From: Flavonifractor porci | GTDB taxonomy: Bacteria > Bacillota > Clostridia > Oscillospirales > Oscillospiraceae | Direction of reading: 5' to 3' | Length of the DNA stretch: 64,000 nt | Assembly (NCBI RefSeq): GCF_037572415.1 | Contig: NZ_JBBHLB010000002.1 | Span: 186,001-250,000, forward strand | Shown: one piece after another, positions 56,273-64,000 of the stretch | How positions within the stretch are numbered: the stretch's first letter is position 1 | How the letters are laid out: every line of letters begins with the position of its first letter | Notes under the pieces: model-generated | What the model was told of the DNA's origin: nothing | What the model saw: only the letters and a program-made list of their open reading frames with translations | Databases searched by the model: none | Made by a program: the position numbers and the translations under genes

Positions 56273-57694
56273 ATGAAAGGTTCCATCAGTGCTGCGGAAG
56301 CCCATAAACAGTACAGTGAAGCTGTGGCCGCGTTCCGGCGTCAGATCCCGGACCAGGTGCTGCGGGAGCGGTTTGGCCGGGAGGCCGATCCCTTCTTTCG
56401 TGCCTGCGCCCTGGGTCTGTGGCAGCGGGATGGAGCCTCTCTCACCCCCAGATATGTGGAATTCTACAACGCCATCTACACCAAAGGCAATCCGGTCCCA
56501 TCAGTGCTGTTTTGGGAGCTGTCCTCGGCCGTGGCGGGTTATCCGGGATTCCGGCCGCCGGAATTTTTCAACCGGATGCGGGCCTGTGATAAGGTAGCGG
56601 GCAGCGGCCTGGCCCGCCGGTTTATCGATTTGACCACCCTGATGCTGCTGCTCTTTGCTGCGGTGGACGATCAGGTCAGCGAGGCCGAGGCCGGGTTTGT
56701 CAACCAGTGCGCCGATGCCCTCTCCGCCCTGTGTGATCAGGAGGGATTGAAGGGGGAGAAGGCGCCTCTGGACGTGGGGGACTTTGTGACCCGCAGGCCC
56801 GCCCCTCAAACGCCTCAGACCGCTCCGGCGGTGGAGCAAAAGGAGGAGGACAAGCCGGCGGAGCCGGAGCCTACTCTGGAGGAGCTGATGGCCCAGCTGG
56901 ACGAGCTGTGCGGCCTGGAAAAGGTAAAGGCCGACGTGAAGAGCCTGGTCAACCTGGTGAAGGTGCGCAAGCTGCGGCAGGAGCACGATCTGCCGGTGCC
57001 GCCCCTGTCCCTTCATTTGGTGTTCATGGGCAATCCGGGCACCGGCAAGACCACGGTGGCCCGGCTGCTGGCCCAGCTGTACAAGGCCATCGGCGTGCTG
57101 TCCAAGGGGCAGCTGGTGGAGGTGGACCGATCCGGTCTGGTGGCCGGGTTCGTGGGACAGACCGCCATCAAGACCAGCGAGGTGATCCAGAAGGCCCTGG
57201 GGGGCGTGCTCTTCATCGATGAAGCCTACGCCCTGGCGGGTCAGGACAACCCCAACGACTTTGGCAGAGAGGCGATTGAGACTCTGTTGAAGGGAATGGA
57301 GGATCACCGGGCGGATCTGGTGGTCATCGTGGCGGGCTACACCCAGCTGATGGACCGCTTCCTCCACGCCAACCCCGGTTTGGAGAGCCGGTTCAACAAG
57401 TATTTCTATTTTGAGGATTATAATGGGGAACAGCTCATGGAGATCTTCTGCTCCATGTGTGGGAAAAATGGGTATACACTCAGTGATGAGAGTCAGAAGT
57501 ATGCCGGGGAGTATTTTAAAACTCTGTATGAAGAGCGGGATGAGAACTTCGGCAACGCCCGGGATGTGCGCAACCTGTTCGAGCGGGCGGTGGCCCGCCA
57601 GTCCGACCGGGTGGCCGCCCTGGAGGCTCCCGGCAAGGAGGAACTGATGGCGCTGACGCTGGAGGATCTGAAGGAGGACCAGCCGAAGGCATAA
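56273..57694 (+). CDS. CbbX/SpoVK-type AAA+ ATPase
   Basis: A 473-residue ATPase. The N-terminal ~210 residues form a helical domain that I do not recognise, ending in an acidic proline-rich linker (PAVEQKEEDKPAEPEPTLEEL). The AAA+ module follows: LCGLEKVKADVKSLVNLVKVRKLR, Walker A GNPGTGKTTVARLL (near 252), Walker B GVLFIDEAYAL (near 312) and the arginine-finger segment GLESRFNKYFYF. CbbX-like ATPases remodel partner proteins; SpoVK is a sporulation relative. The client here is unknown. ATG 56273 (MKGSISAAEAH) has GGGGAGG 8 nt upstream; earlier in-frame ATGs lie in the promoter. Confidence 0.87.
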   Translation: MKGSISAAEAHKQYSEAVAAFRRQIPDQVLRERFGREADPFFRACALGLWQRDGASLTPRYVEFYNAIYTKGNPVPSVLFWELSSAVAGYPGFRPPEFFNRMRACDKVAGSGLARRFIDLTTLMLLLFAAVDDQVSEAEAGFVNQCADALSALCDQEGLKGEKAPLDVGDFVTRRPAPQTPQTAPAVEQKEEDKPAEPEPTLEELMAQLDELCGLEKVKADVKSLVNLVKVRKLRQEHDLPVPPLSLHLVFMGNPGTGKTTVARLLAQLYKAIGVLSKGQLVEVDRSGLVAGFVGQTAIKTSEVIQKALGGVLFIDEAYALAGQDNPNDFGREAIETLLKGMEDHRADLVVIVAGYTQLMDRFLHANPGLESRFNKYFYFEDYNGEQLMEIFCSMCGKNGYTLSDESQKYAGEYFKTLYEERDENFGNARDVRNLFERAVARQSDRVAALEAPGKEELMALTLEDLKEDQPKA

Positions 57695-57698
57695 AAAG

Positions 57699-57722
57699 AG
57701 CCCCTGCCATATGGCAGGGGCT
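57699..57722 (+). terminator. Terminator of the AAA+ gene
   Basis: A 10-bp (12-bp with the ATAT centre) AGCCCCTGCC/GGCAGGGGCT stem right after the stop; likely shared with the convergent small gene. Confidence 0.7.
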
Positions 57723-57732
57723 TTGAGCCGTC

Positions 57733-58149
57733 TTACAGGTGATCGCTGTCTACCAGAATGTTATCGGTGCCGTGTTCCTCAAATTCAGCGATATAGGCGT
57801 CGATGCGGCTGGCCAGCTCGTCATAATTGCTCTCGTCGATGGGGGCATCGTCCATGTCCCGGCGGGCCAGGTCCTCCGCCAGAATATCGAAGAACACATT
57901 GTTTTCATATTCCATGATGGCCTCGTGGATGCCGCCCTCGGCAAAGGCGCGGGAGGGGACCACTTCGCCCTGCCAGTCCTCGGCCAGCGTGGGCATTCCC
58001 TCCGCCCGGGCCTTGGCGAAGAGCAGGCTCTCTACCTCGTCATAGTCCCTGAACCGGTCGTCGCCCCGGGTGGAATTCAAGATCCAGTTGCCGATATAGG
58101 CCATATCCAGCAGACGGCGAAACTGCTTGGTCGTCAGTTCCAGCTTCAT
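57733..58149 (-). CDS. Conserved-looking small acidic protein of unknown function
   Basis: A 138-residue soluble, acidic, mostly helical protein (LTTKQFRRLLDMAYIGNWILNSTRGDDRFRDYDEVESLLFAKA; DILAEDLARRDMDDAPID). I do not recognise a family. There is no signal peptide, membrane helix or metal motif. AGGAGG lies 10 nt before the ATG, and codon use matches its neighbours, so it is probably a real gene. It sits between the AAA+ gene and murI; no functional link can be inferred. Confidence 0.7.
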   Translation of the reverse strand: MKLELTTKQFRRLLDMAYIGNWILNSTRGDDRFRDYDEVESLLFAKARAEGMPTLAEDWQGEVVPSRAFAEGGIHEAIMEYENNVFFDILAEDLARRDMDDAPIDESNYDELASRIDAYIAEFEEHGTDNILVDSDHL

Positions 58150-58269
58150 ACCAATGCGACCTCCTCGCTGTCATGACGTTGGGGCAGGAGGGACCATACC
58201 CCACTCTCATATTATAATCACCCCCGAAGAAATGTCAAACCAGGGAGGGAAAAATGTGAAAATAACCCC

Positions 58270-58298
58270 TTGTTTTCCTGCCCTGTTTCCCCTATCAT
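58270..58298 (+). promoter_or_regulatory. Promoter of the murI operon
   Basis: TTGTTT (58270-58275), 17 bp, TATCAT (58293-58298), 34 nt before the TTG start. Confidence 0.6.
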
Positions 58299-58332
58299 TA
58301 AAAGAACCATAGTATTACAAGGAGGGAACGCC

Positions 58333-59148
58333 TTGGACAGTCGACCCATTGGCGTATTTGACTCCGGCCTGGGCGGCCTGACCACGGTGCGGGAGCTGTG
58401 CCGCCTGCTGCCGGGCGAGGATATCGTCTATTTCGGAGACACCGGACGGGTGCCCTACGGCAGCCGCTCCAAGGAGACCATCATCCGGTACGCCCGCCAG
58501 GACGTGGCCTTTCTGCGTACCTTTGATCTGAAACTCATCGTCATTGCCTGCGGCACTGTGTCCACCACGGCCCTGGACATCCTGGCCAATGAGAACCCCA
58601 TCCCGGTGCTGGGTGTGGTGGCCCCTGCCGCCGCCGCCGCCGCGGAGGCCACGCAAAACGGCAGGATCGGACTCATCGGCACCCAGGCATCCATCCGCAG
58701 CGGCGCCTATGAGGCCCTCATCCGCAAGGGCGACCCGGCGGCCCAGGTGACCGCTCAGCCCTGTCCTCTCTTTGTGCCCCTGGTGGAAAACGGGCGCTTC
58801 CGGCCCGGCGATGTTGTCATCGAGACGGTGGCGGGGGAGTACCTGGCCCCCCTGAAGGAGGCGGGAGTGGACACCCTGGTGCTGGGCTGTACCCACTATC
58901 CGCTGCTCCAGGATGTGATCGCCGCCCAAATGGGGCCCCAGGTCCGGCTGGTCAACGCCGGAGCGGAGGGCGCCCGGGCCGCTGCCGCCCGGCTGGCAGC
59001 CGACGACGCTCTGTCCGGAAAGACGGAGGGAGGCAGCTGCCGGTACTTTGTCAGCGACCGGCAGGAGGATTTCTCCCGGCTGGCCTCCATTTTCCTGGGC
59101 TGGGACGTCACCGGCACCGTGGGCCAGGTGGATATCAGCTGCTATTGA
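58333..59148 (+). CDS. murI: Glutamate racemase
   Basis: A 271-residue racemase making D-glutamate for peptidoglycan. Active-site stretches are IGVFDSGLGGLTTVREL (acid), YFGDTGRVPYGSRS, and the two catalytic cysteines in VIACGTVSTTAL and LVLGCTHYPLL. The first is unusual: most family members read ACNT, here ACGT. Start TTG 58333 has AAGGAGGG upstream; the longer frame from an ATG 21 codons earlier runs across the promoter. It is followed by the DUF1934 gene and argS. Confidence 0.92.
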   Translation: MDSRPIGVFDSGLGGLTTVRELCRLLPGEDIVYFGDTGRVPYGSRSKETIIRYARQDVAFLRTFDLKLIVIACGTVSTTALDILANENPIPVLGVVAPAAAAAAEATQNGRIGLIGTQASIRSGAYEALIRKGDPAAQVTAQPCPLFVPLVENGRFRPGDVVIETVAGEYLAPLKEAGVDTLVLGCTHYPLLQDVIAAQMGPQVRLVNAGAEGARAAAARLAADDALSGKTEGGSCRYFVSDRQEDFSRLASIFLGWDVTGTVGQVDISCY

Positions 59149-59236
59149 AAACCAGCCCTTTACATTGGGATGGGAATTGGATATAATATGGTGCAATTTG
59201 CGGCCGGAAGGGCCGATAAAGAGGGAACGTAGAACC

Positions 59237-59680
59237 ATGGAGAACAACGTTATCATATCCATTCAGGGCAAGCAGTCCTTTGAGGACCAGGAGCCGGAGG
59301 TCATCGAACTGGTGACCGAGGGCAGACTGTCCCCCGACGGGGAGGACGGCTACACCCTCAGCTATCAGGAGAGCGAGCTCACCGGGCTGGAGGGTACCCT
59401 TACCACCTTCCAGATCGAGCCCGAGCGGGTCACCCTGCTGCGGGTAGGGGAGGTCAACTCCCAGATGGTCTTTGAGGAGGGGCGGCGGCACCTGTCCATG
59501 TATAACACGCCCTACGGCGCTCTGGCGGTAGGCATCAACACCAAGAAGATGCGAGCCGAGCTGAGCCCTCTGGGCGGCAGCATCGAGATCAATTACGCCC
59601 TGGAGATCGACCATGCGGTGGCGGGGGAGAACCTCTTCCATATCCAGGTGCGGCAGAAGGGAAACAGCATCCGCCAGTAA
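59237..59680 (+). CDS. DUF1934 (YwiB-like) beta-barrel protein
   Basis: A 147-residue small protein of the DUF1934/YwiB family, a lipocalin-like beta barrel of unknown function (VIISIQGKQSFEDQEPEVIELVTEGRL; YTLSYQESELTGLEGTLTTFQIEPERVTLLRVGEVNSQMVFEEGRRHLSMYNTPYGALAVGI). In Bacillus ywiB also sits directly before argS, and the same order holds here, supporting the call. ATG 59237 has GAGGGAA upstream. Confidence 0.85.
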   Translation: MENNVIISIQGKQSFEDQEPEVIELVTEGRLSPDGEDGYTLSYQESELTGLEGTLTTFQIEPERVTLLRVGEVNSQMVFEEGRRHLSMYNTPYGALAVGINTKKMRAELSPLGGSIEINYALEIDHAVAGENLFHIQVRQKGNSIRQ

Positions 59681-59689
59681 AACCGCAGC

Positions 59690-59860
59690 ATAGTTCCATC
59701 CCCAAACGGAGTAATAAAAATCCGTTTTTCCCGGGGACATGAGCCTCGGGAAAAACACATCTCAGCCCGCAAGTGTGGGCTCTGGCCGCTTTGGCGGACA
59801 GAGGATGCGCGCGGCGGGCTGCATTCTCTCTCAAAAATGCTTGCATTTTTGAGAAATAAA
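59690..59860 (+). promoter_or_regulatory. Hairpin-rich spacer before argS
   Basis: Three stems: TTTTTCCCG/CGGGAAAAA (near 59723-59757), GCCC...GGGC (near 59766-59781) and a perfect TCTCAAAAATGC/GCATTTTTGAGA (59830-59855) ending 20 nt before the start codon. It could be an attenuator or a translational switch for argS; no known element is recognised. Confidence 0.4.
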
Positions 59861-59875
59861 GAAAAGGTGATAGAT

Positions 59876-61624
59876 ATGTCCAATATGATCCAGGCGGCCC
59901 GGGAGCAGGTCGCCCAGCTGACCCAGACGGCCTATGAGAAGGCCGCGGCCCAGGGCCTGCTGCCCGCAGGGGCGGAGGTCAAGGCAACCATCGAGATCCC
60001 CAAGGACCCCACCCACGGCGACTACGCCTCCTCCTTCGCCATGGCGGGCGCCAAGGCTCTCCACAAGGCCCCCCGGCAGATCGCCCAGACCATTGTGGAC
60101 AATCTGGACCTGGCGGGTACCTTCTTTGATAAGGTGGAGATCGCCGGCCCCGGCTTCCTCAACTTCACCCTGGGCAGCAAGTGGTACGGTGAGGTCCTCA
60201 CCGACATCCAGGCTGAGGGGAGCACCTACGGCGCGGTGGACGAGGGCCACGGCGAGAAGGTAATGGTGGAGTTCGTCTCTGCCAACCCCACCGGCCCCAT
60301 GCACATCGGCAACGCCCGCGGCGGCGTGCTGGGTGATGCTCTGGCCAGCGTTCTCACCCGGGCCGGGTACGACGTGTGGCGTGAGTTCTACGTCAACGAC
60401 GCCGGCAACCAGATCCACAAGTTCGCCATGTCCATCGATGCCCGGTATCTCCAGATCGTGCTGGGTGAGGAGAACTATCCCTTCCCCGAGGATGGCTACC
60501 ACGGCGACGACATCAAGGAACTGGCTCAGGCCTTCTATGACCAGCACGGCCCCGACTGGAAGGATAAACCGGAGGAGGAGCGCCAGGAGGCCATGGCCCA
60601 GTACGGCCTGTCCGTCAACATCCCCAAGATGAAGGCTGATCTGCGCCGCTACCAGATCGAGTACGATGAGTGGTTCCTGGAGTCCGGCCTCCACAGCTCC
60701 GGCTATGTGGCCGAGACGGTGGGGATGCTGGCCGACAAGGGCTGGACCTATGAGAAGGACGGCGCCCTGTGGCTCAACACCACCGCTCTGCTCAAGCAGA
60801 AGTTTATGGCCGAGGGCAAGACCCAGGAGCAGGTGGACAAGCTGGACCTGAAGGACGATGTGCTCCGCCGGGCCAACGGCTTCTACACCTACTTTGCCGC
60901 CGATATTGCTTACCACCGCAACAAGCTGGAGAAGCGGGGCTTCTCCAAGGCTATCAATATCTGGGGCGCTGACCACCACGGCCATGTGGCCCGTCTCCAG
61001 GCCGCTCTGGACGGCCTGGGCCTGGACGGTTCCCACCGGCTGGTGGTGGTGCTGATGCAGCTGGTCAACCTGCTGCAGGACGGTCAGCCCGTCCGGATGT
61101 CCAAGCGCTCCGGCAAGGCTATCGCCCTGCGGGATCTGCTGGACGAGGTCAGCGTGGATGCCGCCCGCTTCTTCTTCAACTCCCGGTCCTCCACCTCCGC
61201 TCTGGACTTCGATCTGGATCTGGCGGTGCGGCAGGACTCCGATAACCCGGTGTACTACGTCCAGTACGCCCACGCCCGCATCTGCTCTCTGGTGAGCCGC
61301 CTCACCGAGGAGGGCGCCCAGATGCCTGACGCGGCCGCTGTGAATGCCGCCCTCTTCACCACCGCCGAGGAGAAGGCCCTCATTAAGACCCTGTCCCAGC
61401 TGCCCGAGGTGATCCGCATCTCTGCCCGGGATTACGATCCCTCCCACGTCAACCGTTACCTCATTACCCTGGCCGGCGATTTCCACCGCTTCTACAACGC
61501 CTGCCGCATCAAGGGGGAGGAGGCCGACGTGCTCTCCGCCCGACTCAAGCTGGCAGATACCGTGCGTTCCGTCATTGCCAACTGCCTGGCCCTCATCGGC
61601 GTTACCGCTCCTGAAAAGATGTAA
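59876..61624 (+). CDS. argS: Arginyl-tRNA synthetase
   Basis: A 582-residue class I aminoacyl-tRNA synthetase charging tRNA-Arg. An N-terminal Add-1 domain is followed by the HIGH motif variant MHIGNARGG near residue 142 and the KMSKS-like VRMSKRSG near 410; the DALR anticodon-binding domain fills the last 120 residues (YAHARICSLV... YNACRIKGEE). ATG 59876 (MSNMIQAAREQ) has AAAAGGTGA upstream; an ATG 13 codons earlier lies within a perfect inverted repeat. Downstream of murI and DUF1934. Confidence 0.96.
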   Translation: MSNMIQAAREQVAQLTQTAYEKAAAQGLLPAGAEVKATIEIPKDPTHGDYASSFAMAGAKALHKAPRQIAQTIVDNLDLAGTFFDKVEIAGPGFLNFTLGSKWYGEVLTDIQAEGSTYGAVDEGHGEKVMVEFVSANPTGPMHIGNARGGVLGDALASVLTRAGYDVWREFYVNDAGNQIHKFAMSIDARYLQIVLGEENYPFPEDGYHGDDIKELAQAFYDQHGPDWKDKPEEERQEAMAQYGLSVNIPKMKADLRRYQIEYDEWFLESGLHSSGYVAETVGMLADKGWTYEKDGALWLNTTALLKQKFMAEGKTQEQVDKLDLKDDVLRRANGFYTYFAADIAYHRNKLEKRGFSKAINIWGADHHGHVARLQAALDGLGLDGSHRLVVVLMQLVNLLQDGQPVRMSKRSGKAIALRDLLDEVSVDAARFFFNSRSSTSALDFDLDLAVRQDSDNPVYYVQYAHARICSLVSRLTEEGAQMPDAAAVNAALFTTAEEKALIKTLSQLPEVIRISARDYDPSHVNRYLITLAGDFHRFYNACRIKGEEADVLSARLKLADTVRSVIANCLALIGVTAPEKM

Positions 61625-61626
61625 GG

Positions 61627-61667
61627 AAAAAGATCCCGCTTTTTTCAAAAAAGCGGGATCTTTTTTT
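61627..61667 (+). terminator. Intrinsic terminator after argS
   Basis: A perfect AAAAAGATCCCGC...GCGGGATCTTTTT hairpin with T7, just after the stop. Confidence 0.9.
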
Positions 61668-61862
61668 GTAAATTTTCGTCCAAGAAAAAACCGCAATGAT
61701 ACAAGAGTATTATGTCTACCTGAAACTATGCTGAATGTTTCAAAAACAGGCGAATTAGAGTCATATGGAATCTGTTTACAGAGGAGAGGTCGGATTTCTT
61801 ACATTTGTATAAAAGAAATAAAAACTTTCCCTTAATCTTCTGTTAATTGGTATGTAACACTC

Positions 61863-61890
61863 TTGTAATCTTTTTTGGGTGTGGTATGAT
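61863..61890 (+). promoter_or_regulatory. Promoter of the QxxRW glycosyltransferase gene
   Basis: TTGTAA (61863-61868), 16 bp, TATGAT (61885-61890), about 69 nt before the start. The AT-rich gap left of it (61668-61862) shows nothing else. Confidence 0.6.
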
Positions 61891-61958
61891 ATGCAATGCA
61901 CGCGGCTGCTCTGCCGCGGGCGGGTTCCTTCAGCGATCAACAGACGGAGGATCATGGA

Positions 61959-63233
61959 ATGACGATATTAGAATTGGTAAAAGACTTGAATTTTGCAGTG
62001 GTGCTGCTGTTCACCCTGCTCTACCTCTACCAGGGCTTCTATGTGGTGGTGGGGCTGGTGCGCCGCCGCTGGAAAGAGACCCATCAGCCTGAAAAGCTCC
62101 ATCGCTTTGCCGTGGTGGTATCCGCACGCAATGAAGAAGGGGTGATCGGGGAACTGCTGGACAGCTTAAACAAGCAAAATTACCCCAAAGAGCTGCTGGA
62201 CCTCTATGTGGTGGCTGACAACTGCACCGACGATACCGCCGGTGTGGCCCGTAAGGCCGGCGCCTTTGTGTATGAGCGCTTCGACCAGCAGAAGAAGGGC
62301 AAGGGTTACGCCATGGACTACCTCTTCCACCGCCTGGAGGAGGAGGGCAGGGACATCTACGACGGCTACTTCATCTTTGACGCCGACAATCTGGTGGACC
62401 CCAATTTTGTGGCCGAGATGAACCGTACCTTTGATAAGGGCTACGACGCCATCACCTGCTACCGCAACTCCAAGAACTTCGGAGATAACTGGATCTCCGC
62501 CGGATACTCCATCTGGTTCCTGCGGGAGGCCCGCTTCCTCAACTTCCCCCGCACCCTGCTGGGTACCAACTGCCATGTGTCCGGTACCGGCTTCCTGGTG
62601 TCCTCCAAGGTTATTCGGGAGAACGGCGGCTGGCCCTTCCACCTGCTCACTGAGGACATCCAGTTCTCTGTGGACTGTGCCATCCAGGGCCGCAAGATCG
62701 GCTACTGCGACACCGCCGTGGTGTATGACGAGCAGCCCACCACCTTCCGGCAGTCCTGGGACCAGCGGCTGCGGTGGTCCAAGGGCTTTTATGAGGTGGA
62801 CCGGGATTACACTGTGCCCCTGCTGAAGGGCTGTTTCCGCCCCGGACGGCTGGGTACCTCCTGCTACGATATGTTCGTGACTGTGGCCCCCGGTATGCTG
62901 CTCACCCTGGTGATGATCCTGTTCAACGGTATCATCCTGGCCAGCTGTATGACTCAGCCGGCCTATATTGCCGCCAAGGTCATCGACGTGACCGTGGGAT
63001 TTATGCTGTCCGCCCTGTGGAACTTCTATGTGGGATTGTTCTTCTACGGCCTGCTGACGGTACTTTCCGAGTGGAAGCACATCAGCGCATCTCCCCTGCG
63101 GAAGCTGGTCTATGTGTTTACCTTCCCCATTTTCATGTTTACCTACATCCCCATCTCCATTGCCGCTCTGGTGAAGAAGGTGGAGTGGAAGCCCATCTAC
63201 CACACCGCCACCAAGCGGGTGGGGGCGGGCTGA
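61959..63233 (+). CDS. Membrane family 2 glycosyltransferase (QxxRW type)
   Basis: A 424-residue integral membrane GT2. One TM helix at about 13-33 precedes the catalytic domain: VVVSARNEEGVI, the DAD metal motif in FIFDADN (141-143), TED (231-233) and QRLRW (269-273), the mark of processive or lipid-linked GT2 enzymes such as IcaA and cellulose synthase. Three to four TM helices fill residues 300-405. It most likely makes or extends a surface polysaccharide with the catalytic face in the cytoplasm; the sugar is unknown. GGAGG precedes ATG 61959. It stands alone with its own promoter and terminator. Confidence 0.88.
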   Translation: MTILELVKDLNFAVVLLFTLLYLYQGFYVVVGLVRRRWKETHQPEKLHRFAVVVSARNEEGVIGELLDSLNKQNYPKELLDLYVVADNCTDDTAGVARKAGAFVYERFDQQKKGKGYAMDYLFHRLEEEGRDIYDGYFIFDADNLVDPNFVAEMNRTFDKGYDAITCYRNSKNFGDNWISAGYSIWFLREARFLNFPRTLLGTNCHVSGTGFLVSSKVIRENGGWPFHLLTEDIQFSVDCAIQGRKIGYCDTAVVYDEQPTTFRQSWDQRLRWSKGFYEVDRDYTVPLLKGCFRPGRLGTSCYDMFVTVAPGMLLTLVMILFNGIILASCMTQPAYIAAKVIDVTVGFMLSALWNFYVGLFFYGLLTVLSEWKHISASPLRKLVYVFTFPIFMFTYIPISIAALVKKVEWKPIYHTATKRVGAG

Positions 63234-63249
63234 GCCAAACCCGACGAGA

Positions 63250-63284
63250 AGAGACCTGCCGTTTTTTGCGGCAGGTCTCTTTTG
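63250..63284 (+). terminator. Intrinsic terminator after the glycosyltransferase
   Basis: AGAGACCTGCCG pairs with CGGCAGGTCTCT across a TTTTTTG loop, then TTT, about 17 nt after the stop. Confidence 0.8.
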
Positions 63285-63298
63285 CCTGGGAACCAGGC

Positions 63299-63328
63299 TT
63301 GCATTGGAGCGCAAAACTGTGATATAAT
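63299..63328 (+). promoter_or_regulatory. Promoter of the homocysteine methyltransferase gene
   Basis: TTGCAT (63299-63304), 18 bp, TATAAT (63323-63328), 38 nt before the start. There is no room for a SAM riboswitch. Confidence 0.6.
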
Positions 63329-63366
63329 ACCACCCAAATGTGCAATACAGGAGGAACAAATCAATT

Positions 63367-64000
63367 ATGGACACCATTCCCTTATCTATGCCCATTCTGA
63401 TGGACGGCGCCACCGGAACCGAGCTGCGCCGTCTGGGTATGCCCGATGGAGCCTGCACCGAGCAGTGGGTACTGGAGCATCCCCAGGCTCTGCTGGAGGT
63501 GCAGCGGCGCTATGTGCAGGCGGGCAGCCGCATTCTGCTGGCCCCCACCTTTGGCGCCAACCGGGCCAGCCTGGAGCGCAGGGGCATCATGGGACAGGTA
63601 AGAGAATACAACCAGCGGCTGGTGGAGCTCACCCGGCAGGCCGCGGGCGACGGTGCGCTGGTGGCGGGCGACATGGCCCCCGCCGGGTTGATGCTGGTTC
63701 CTTTTGGTGAGAGCAGCTTTGAGGAATTGGTGGCGGTCTACACGGAGCAGGCCGCCGCGCTGGAAGCTGCCGGGGTGGACCTGTTTTTCCTGGAGACTAT
63801 GACCGACATGGCTCAGGCCCGGGCGGCGGTGCTGGCCTGCAAGAGTGTGTCGGACAAGCCGGTGTGGGTATCCTTCACCTGCGACGATGAGGGCCGCACC
63901 CCCGGCGGTACCGACGTGTTGGCCGGACTCATTGTCATGCAGGGCATGGGGGTGTCCGCCTTCGGACTCAACTGCACCAGCCCCGCGGACACGGCGGAGC
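63367..64000 (+). CDS. Homocysteine S-methyltransferase domain protein (MetH-like), N-terminal part
   Basis: The first 211 residues of a protein cut by the window's right edge. It begins as a homocysteine S-methyltransferase barrel (ILMDGATGTELRRLGM, APTFGANRASLERRG, LFFLETMTDMAQARAAV, GLNCTSPAD). The cysteine in FGLNCTSP is the first of the zinc-binding set; the later CC pair lies beyond the edge. Whether it continues into the folate and cobalamin domains of MetH or is a stand-alone enzyme is not visible. Either transfers a methyl group to homocysteine to make methionine. AGGAGGAA lies about 12 nt before ATG 63367. Confidence 0.85.
   Translation, partial: MDTIPLSMPILMDGATGTELRRLGMPDGACTEQWVLEHPQALLEVQRRYVQAGSRILLAPTFGANRASLERRGIMGQVREYNQRLVELTRQAAGDGALVAGDMAPAGLMLVPFGESSFEELVAVYTEQAAALEAAGVDLFFLETMTDMAQARAAVLACKSVSDKPVWVSFTCDDEGRTPGGTDVLAGLIVMQGMGVSAFGLNCTSPADTAE

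Overview
The window is about 64 kb of GC-rich DNA from an anaerobic, low-redox Firmicute. It carries a crotonase/Hbd/acyl-CoA dehydrogenase/Etf butyrate cluster, a vitamin B12-dependent ribonucleotide reductase, a SpoVB-like flippase, a bile salt hydrolase-type enzyme, an S-layer-homology surface protein and an anaerobic purine (urate) degradation cluster. Together with strong GGAGG ribosome sites, GTG/TTG starts and Gram-positive promoters, this suggests a gut Oscillospiraceae of the Flavonifractor / Intestinimonas / Lawsonibacter type. The lineage is an inference; no rRNA or tRNA gene was found to confirm it.

Layout. (1) 1-14.4 kb: end of an NCS2 purine permease, a divergent YheO/DauR-type regulator, then ssnA - ygfK - xdh (FeS + molybdopterin) - dpaL/ygeX - ygeY - ygeW - carbamate kinase. 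This matches the gene set recently tied to anaerobic uric acid breakdown by gut bacteria. The ssnA operon is preceded by a folded leader that overlaps an intrinsic terminator. (2) 14.4-21.1 kb, minus strand: pstSCAB-phoU-phoB-phoR with a four-repeat Pho box in front of pstS. (3) 21.4-24.3 kb: inorganic pyrophosphatase, then UDP-galactopyranose mutase and a family 2 glycosyltransferase. (4) 24.7-34.0 kb: a LuxR-type regulator followed by a 2549-residue secreted S-layer-anchored protein. (5) 34.2-37.5 kb: DUF554 membrane protein, SpoVB-like flippase and CPBP protease. (6) 37.7-41.2 kb: nrdJ under a promoter with tandem NrdR-like boxes, then a bile salt hydrolase-family gene. (7) 41.4-46.9 kb: crt - hbd - bcd - etfB - etfA with a Rex-like site just after the crt promoter. 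(8) 46.9-58.2 kb: transporters (EamA, NSS), a polysaccharide deacetylase, DUF2461 and VanW proteins, an XpaC-like protein, a zinc-ribbon/Ig-like membrane protein, a CbbX-like AAA+ ATPase and a small unknown protein. (9) 58.3-64 kb: murI - DUF1934 - argS, a QxxRW glycosyltransferase, and the start of a homocysteine methyltransferase.

The most unusual structure is a pair of related intergenic elements, at about 2.85-2.97 kb behind ssnA and in tandem at 42.25-42.63 kb behind crt. At both sites each element copy is followed by a duplicate of the last 50-70 bp of the upstream gene, including its stop codon, and the hairpins of the two copies differ by compensatory changes. Other signals worth checking are the ssnA leader, a possible non-coding RNA at 54.9-55.1 kb, and a long structured leader before the NSS transporter gene.
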